Positions 12,558-15,640 of a stretch of 15,640 bases of DNA are shown in pieces. Each line of letters starts with the position of its first letter. Within the stretch, counting starts at the first letter, position 1. The position numbers and the translations under genes are program-made. Below the pieces are notes generated by a model. The model was not told the DNA's origin. It worked only from the letters and a program-made list of their open reading frames with translations, and did no database searches. Source of the DNA: Burkholderiales bacterium (lineage in GTDB: Bacteria; Pseudomonadota; Gammaproteobacteria; Burkholderiales; Casimicrobiaceae); the NCBI GenBank assembly GCA_031275075.1, contig JAISPI010000077.1, positions 1 to 15,640 on the forward strand. The letters are read 5' to 3'.

Positions 12558-13094
12558 ATGACTGCTTCTCCCACGCGCCGCATTCTCGGTCTCGATCCCG
12601 GGTTGCGGGTGACGGGGTTCGGCATTATTGATGTGAGCGGTTCCCGATTGTCTTACGTCACCAGCGGAAGCATCCGGACGGAAGGCGAAGGTTTGCCGAC
12701 CCGTCTCGGTATCATCGCCCATGATTTAACACATATTATTCGCGAATTTCGTCCCAACGAGGCCAGTGTTGAATTGGTTTTCGTCAATGTCAATCCCACA
12801 TCGACGCTGCTTCTGGGACAAGCGCGCGGCTGTGCGGTCACGGCATTGGTGATGGCCGGGCTGCCGGTTTATGAGTACACCGCGAACCAGATCAAACAGG
12901 CGGTCGTCGGTCACGGCAAAGCGCAGAAAACACAAGTGCAACACATGGTTCAGCGACTGCTGCAATTGCCGTCGGCGCCATCCTCAGACGCTGCCGATGC
13001 ACTGGCCTGCGCGATTTGCCATATCAACAGCGCCAGCAGCATCAGCCGCTTGCCGACACCTCGCCATCGGCGCGGCGGACGAATCATCGGTTGA
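12558..13094 (+). CDS. ruvC: Holliday junction resolvase RuvC
   Basis: The 178-residue endonuclease cuts Holliday junctions made during recombination repair, acting with RuvAB. All four catalytic acids are present: Asp13 (ILGLDPGLRVTGFG), Glu72 (VELVFVNVNPTSTLLLGQARG), and Asp144 and Asp147 (SDAADALACAI). VVGHGKAQKTQVQ is also conserved. There is no Shine-Dalgarno before the ATG; instead a small hairpin GCAGA-AACC-TCTGC (12537-12550) fills the 27-nt gap after yebC, so translation may depend on coupling. ruvA and ruvB normally follow; here the gene ends 14 nt from the convergent nuoN, so they must be elsewhere. Confidence 0.97.
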   Translation: MTASPTRRILGLDPGLRVTGFGIIDVSGSRLSYVTSGSIRTEGEGLPTRLGIIAHDLTHIIREFRPNEASVELVFVNVNPTSTLLLGQARGCAVTALVMAGLPVYEYTANQIKQAVVGHGKAQKTQVQHMVQRLLQLPSAPSSDAADALACAICHINSASSISRLPTPRHRRGGRIIG

Positions 13095-13108
13095 CGGCAA
13101 TAACAGCT

Positions 13109-14602
13109 CTAGAGCAATCTAGCCCACGCCAACGCTTGCACGGTAGCTTCCAGCAACACATTCGGAAACAAACCGAGCGCCAGCAATGCCAAACCGTTCA
13201 ACGTTAACACTGCTCGTGGAATGACACTTATTGATGGTAGCCGATCCCCCTCGCCTTCGTTCGGTCTCGAAAAAAGCATCAACCGCACCAAGCGCAGGTA
13301 GTAAAACGCGGCGATGACTGACGTGAGGATGGCGATGACCGACAGCCAAACAAAACCGCTGATCAATGCAGCGCTGATCACTGCGAATTTTCCGTAAAAA
13401 CCCAACAACGGCGGTATGCCGGCCAGCGAGAGCATCGAGAGTGTCATCAGGACAGCGCGAATGGGAGAGCGTCGGTAAAGGCCACGAAAATCTTCGAGAT
13501 CGCTGCCCCTGCTCAACGCGTTTTCACCGCCCGTATTTTTACAATCGTCGTCCAACGTTTCGTTCATCGACAGCAACACACCGAACGCCACTAGATTGGA
13601 CAATACGTAGGTCAAAATATAAAACATCGCTGCTGAAAACCCGTATTGGTCACCAGCCAGTGCCCCGAGCAGCAAATATCCCATGTGTCCGATGGTCGAA
13701 TACGCCAACATCCGTTTCAGGTTGGATTGTGCGATGGCAACAACCGCGCCGATGACCATCGACAGCACGGCAAGCAACGCCAGCACGTTCTGCCAATAGG
13801 GCAATAGGGATGACAGTGGATCGCTCATCAATCGCAGCAACAATGCGACCACCGCCAGTTTCGGCACGGTGCTGATGAACAGTACAACTGTCGTCGGCGC
13901 GCCACGGTACACGTCCGGCGCCCACATATGAAACGGCACCGCGCTCAGTTTGAAGGCCAATCCTGTCGTGATGAACACCAACCCCAAAACCAGCAACGTT
14001 TGACTGGATCCGGACTCCAAAGCCAGACGCCCGATCGCAAACAGATCCAGCGAGCCGGTCGCCCCGTAAATAAGCGACATTCCATAAAGCATGAACCCCG
14101 ACGCCAGCGCGCCAAGGAAAAAATATTTGAGTCCGGCCTCAATCGACAACGTGCCATCTTTGCGAAACGCTACCAGCGCGTATAACGGCAGCGCCATCAA
14201 TTCCAGGCCAAGATACAATGGAACGAAATGGTAAGAGCCGATCACCGCCAGTACACCCAGCGTTGAGCACAGGAAAAGCATGAACGTTTCCGGTTGCCAT
14301 AGCTTTTGCTGGATGAGCGAGGCGCGGCCATAGATCAACGTCAGCGACAATGCCAATAAAGCCGCGCTTTGCTGCAACAACGTTGACGCACTGCGCAATA
14401 ACATGCCGTCCATGATGAGTTGGGGATTCTCGATGTCTTGCGTCCACCACAACGCCAACAACGCGCTCCACAGCGCCAGTTGGGTCAAAGCATACGCCAC
14501 TGTTCCGTCCTGAGAAGGACGCAACGCCGTTAGCAGCAAAATCAGCGCCAGCGCCGTCAACAGCGTCAATTCAGGAATAAGAGGTATCAGGGAAAAAGTC
14601 AT
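13109..14602 (-). CDS. nuoN: NADH-quinone oxidoreductase subunit N
   Basis: A 497-residue, highly hydrophobic antiporter-like subunit of the membrane arm of respiratory complex I, which takes part in proton pumping during NADH oxidation by quinone. Family stretches include LGLELMALPLYALVAF, LKYFFLGALASGFMLYGMSLIYGATGS, FKLSAVPFHMWAPDVYRGAPTTVVLFISTVPKLA and LKRMLAYSTIGHMGYLLLG, with the conserved lysines and membrane glutamate needed for proton transfer. I start it at the ATG at 14602, giving MTFSLIPLIPELTLL. The frame stays open to 14818, but that extension lies inside nuoM and lacks family similarity. It follows nuoM by 11 nt, and nuoN is normally the last gene of the nuo operon, as here. 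Confidence 0.96.
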   Translation of the reverse strand: MTFSLIPLIPELTLLTALALILLLTALRPSQDGTVAYALTQLALWSALLALWWTQDIENPQLIMDGMLLRSASTLLQQSAALLALSLTLIYGRASLIQQKLWQPETFMLFLCSTLGVLAVIGSYHFVPLYLGLELMALPLYALVAFRKDGTLSIEAGLKYFFLGALASGFMLYGMSLIYGATGSLDLFAIGRLALESGSSQTLLVLGLVFITTGLAFKLSAVPFHMWAPDVYRGAPTTVVLFISTVPKLAVVALLLRLMSDPLSSLLPYWQNVLALLAVLSMVIGAVVAIAQSNLKRMLAYSTIGHMGYLLLGALAGDQYGFSAAMFYILTYVLSNLVAFGVLLSMNETLDDDCKNTGGENALSRGSDLEDFRGLYRRSPIRAVLMTLSMLSLAGIPPLLGFYGKFAVISAALISGFVWLSVIAILTSVIAAFYYLRLVRLMLFSRPNEGEGDRLPSISVIPRAVLTLNGLALLALGLFPNVLLEATVQALAWARLL

Positions 14603-14613
14603 GGCTTTGCCGT

Positions 14614-15640
14614 TCAGAGTTTGGACAGCGCCATATGCGCCAGCAGTTCTGTGATTGAAGCGTCCGCCATTGCCAGCAACGCCTGCGGCCAAAGACCGAA
14701 TACCAGCATGATCGCCGCCAGCACACTTAATATCAGCCGTTCCTGCATCCCCAAATCGGACAACGCGCTCACCGAAAGATGCGTCGTCGGACCAAACACC
14801 ACACGCCGAACCATCCACAGCATATACGCCGTACCGGTGACCAGCACCGTCGCCGCCAGCAATCCGACGCCCAGTTGGTAACTGACCGCAGCCAATATCA
14901 CCAGGAATTCACCGACAAAGCCCGACGTGCCCGGCATCGCAATATTCGCCATCGCAAAAAACACAAGCAGTGTCGCCAGCCAAGGCATCGCGTCAACGAT
15001 TCCGCCGCAATCGGTCAAACGGTAATCGCCCAACCGTTTCTTCAGCATGTCAGCACAGAAAAACAACGCTGCCACCACCAAGCCGCTCGATACCATCAAC
15101 AGTACCGCCCCCTTCAACGCTACCGCATCGAACAGAAAAAAGCCGAGTGTTACCAGCCCCATGTGTGCAACTGAGGAATAAGCAATCAACCGTTTGAGAT
15201 CCGTTTGTGCCAGTGCCACAAAGCCAAAATAAATCACCGCCACCAGAGACAATCCGACCATCCACGGCGCCAGCGTTTGCGCGGCGTCGGGCACAATCGG
15301 CAACAACAGCCGCAGAAAACCATAGGCACCGATCTTGGTTGAAGCCAGCATGATCGCAGCGCCGGTCGGTGCTTCAACATAAGCATCCGGCGCCCATGCA
15401 TGCAGCGGCCACATCGGTGTTTTGACCGCAAACGCCATGAAAAACGCGCCGAATAAAATCAGTTGTGTGTGCAGACTGAGCGGCAAATGATGCCAGGCTG
15501 CTATTGAAAACGTTTGCGAAGCACCGTAAAGATAAAACAGCGCCAGCAACATGAACAATGAGCCAAACAACGTGTAAAGGAAAAATTTGGTTGTAGCGTA
15601 CCGCCGTTGTGAACCGCCGAACAGTCCGATCGCCAGATAC
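14614..15640 (-). CDS. nuoM: NADH-quinone oxidoreductase subunit M (5' end cut off)
   Basis: The last 341 codons of a complex I antiporter-like membrane subunit. The frame is open past the window edge: upstream of a TTG at 15570 it reads YLAIGLFGGSQRRYATTKFFLYTLFGSLF, the conserved NuoM segment. Further motifs are WPLHAWAPDAYVEAPTGAAIMLASTKIGAYGFLRLLLPI, ALAQTDLKRLIAYSSVAHMGLVTLG and NIAMPGTSGFVGEFL, which hold the lysines and histidines of the proton path. PGTSGFVGEFL favours NuoM over the related NuoL. HAWAPDAY replaces the more common HTWLPDAH, a mild divergence. The rest of the nuo operon should lie beyond base 15640. Confidence 0.95.
   Translation of the reverse strand, partial: YLAIGLFGGSQRRYATTKFFLYTLFGSLFMLLALFYLYGASQTFSIAAWHHLPLSLHTQLILFGAFFMAFAVKTPMWPLHAWAPDAYVEAPTGAAIMLASTKIGAYGFLRLLLPIVPDAAQTLAPWMVGLSLVAVIYFGFVALAQTDLKRLIAYSSVAHMGLVTLGFFLFDAVALKGAVLLMVSSGLVVAALFFCADMLKKRLGDYRLTDCGGIVDAMPWLATLLVFFAMANIAMPGTSGFVGEFLVILAAVSYQLGVGLLAATVLVTGTAYMLWMVRRVVFGPTTHLSVSALSDLGMQERLILSVLAAIMLVFGLWPQALLAMADASITELLAHMALSKL

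Noticed and set aside
14603..14818. N-terminal extension of nuoN by 72 codons
   Set aside because: The extension overlaps nuoM in another frame, reads as low-similarity sequence, and the ATG at 14602 gives a normal NuoN N-terminus.
1..15640. CRISPR arrays, IS elements, phage genes, att sites, tRNA or rRNA genes
   Set aside because: Looked for on both strands by eye; no regularly spaced repeats, transposase or integrase motifs, or cloverleaf-like sequences were seen.

Overview
The window looks like a chromosomal stretch of a betaproteobacterium of moderate GC. The main evidence is the hflC / DUF2065 / purA / phosphoribosyltransferase order, the PEP synthase with its DUF299 regulator, the short XRE-type protein of a kind common in Nitrosomonadales- and Rhodocyclales-like genomes, and nuoM-nuoN closing a complex I operon. 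Order or genus cannot be fixed from the sequence. No rRNA, tRNA, IS element, prophage or CRISPR array is visible.

Layout: (1) 1-2235, plus strand: the 3' end of hflC, a small DUF2065 membrane protein, purA and a purine-type phosphoribosyltransferase, closely spaced and probably co-transcribed. hisZ, which often sits between hflC and purA in betaproteobacteria, is absent. (2) 2292-3769: a lone periplasmic ModA-like binding protein (minus) divergent from a META-domain lipoprotein (plus). (3) 3770-4166: a gene-free, AT-rich stretch with one palindromic repeat. (4) 4167-4970: an outer-membrane beta-barrel protein with a TTG start, convergent with a minus-strand pair, ppsA-ygfX. The ygfX start codon lies inside a perfect 11-bp inverted repeat and overlaps the stop of a possible 9-codon leader ORF. 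(5) 8081-8407: an XRE-type regulator (minus) with a clear terminator and an operator-like dyad in its promoter, then about 600 bp of AT-rich gene-free DNA with several hairpins. (6) 9024-10697, plus: an RNase AM-type PHP phosphatase and ppsR, the kinase/phosphorylase that controls PEP synthase. (7) 10804-11661: a secreted four-cysteine protein with a divergent YTDLW motif, flanked by its own promoter and terminator. (8) yebC-ruvC (plus), meeting nuoN-nuoM (minus) head-on; ruvAB do not follow ruvC.

Most of the window is housekeeping: purine synthesis and salvage, gluconeogenic PEP formation and its regulation, RNA turnover, recombination and respiration. ppsA and ppsR together form a complete control pair, though about 2 kb apart. 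I see no convincing new multi-gene system. The parts that deserve a second look are the ygfX start-codon hairpin, the structured AT-rich gap 8408-9023, the secreted YTDLW-type protein, and three departures from the usual gene order (no hisZ, no ruvAB, ppsA and ppsR split apart).
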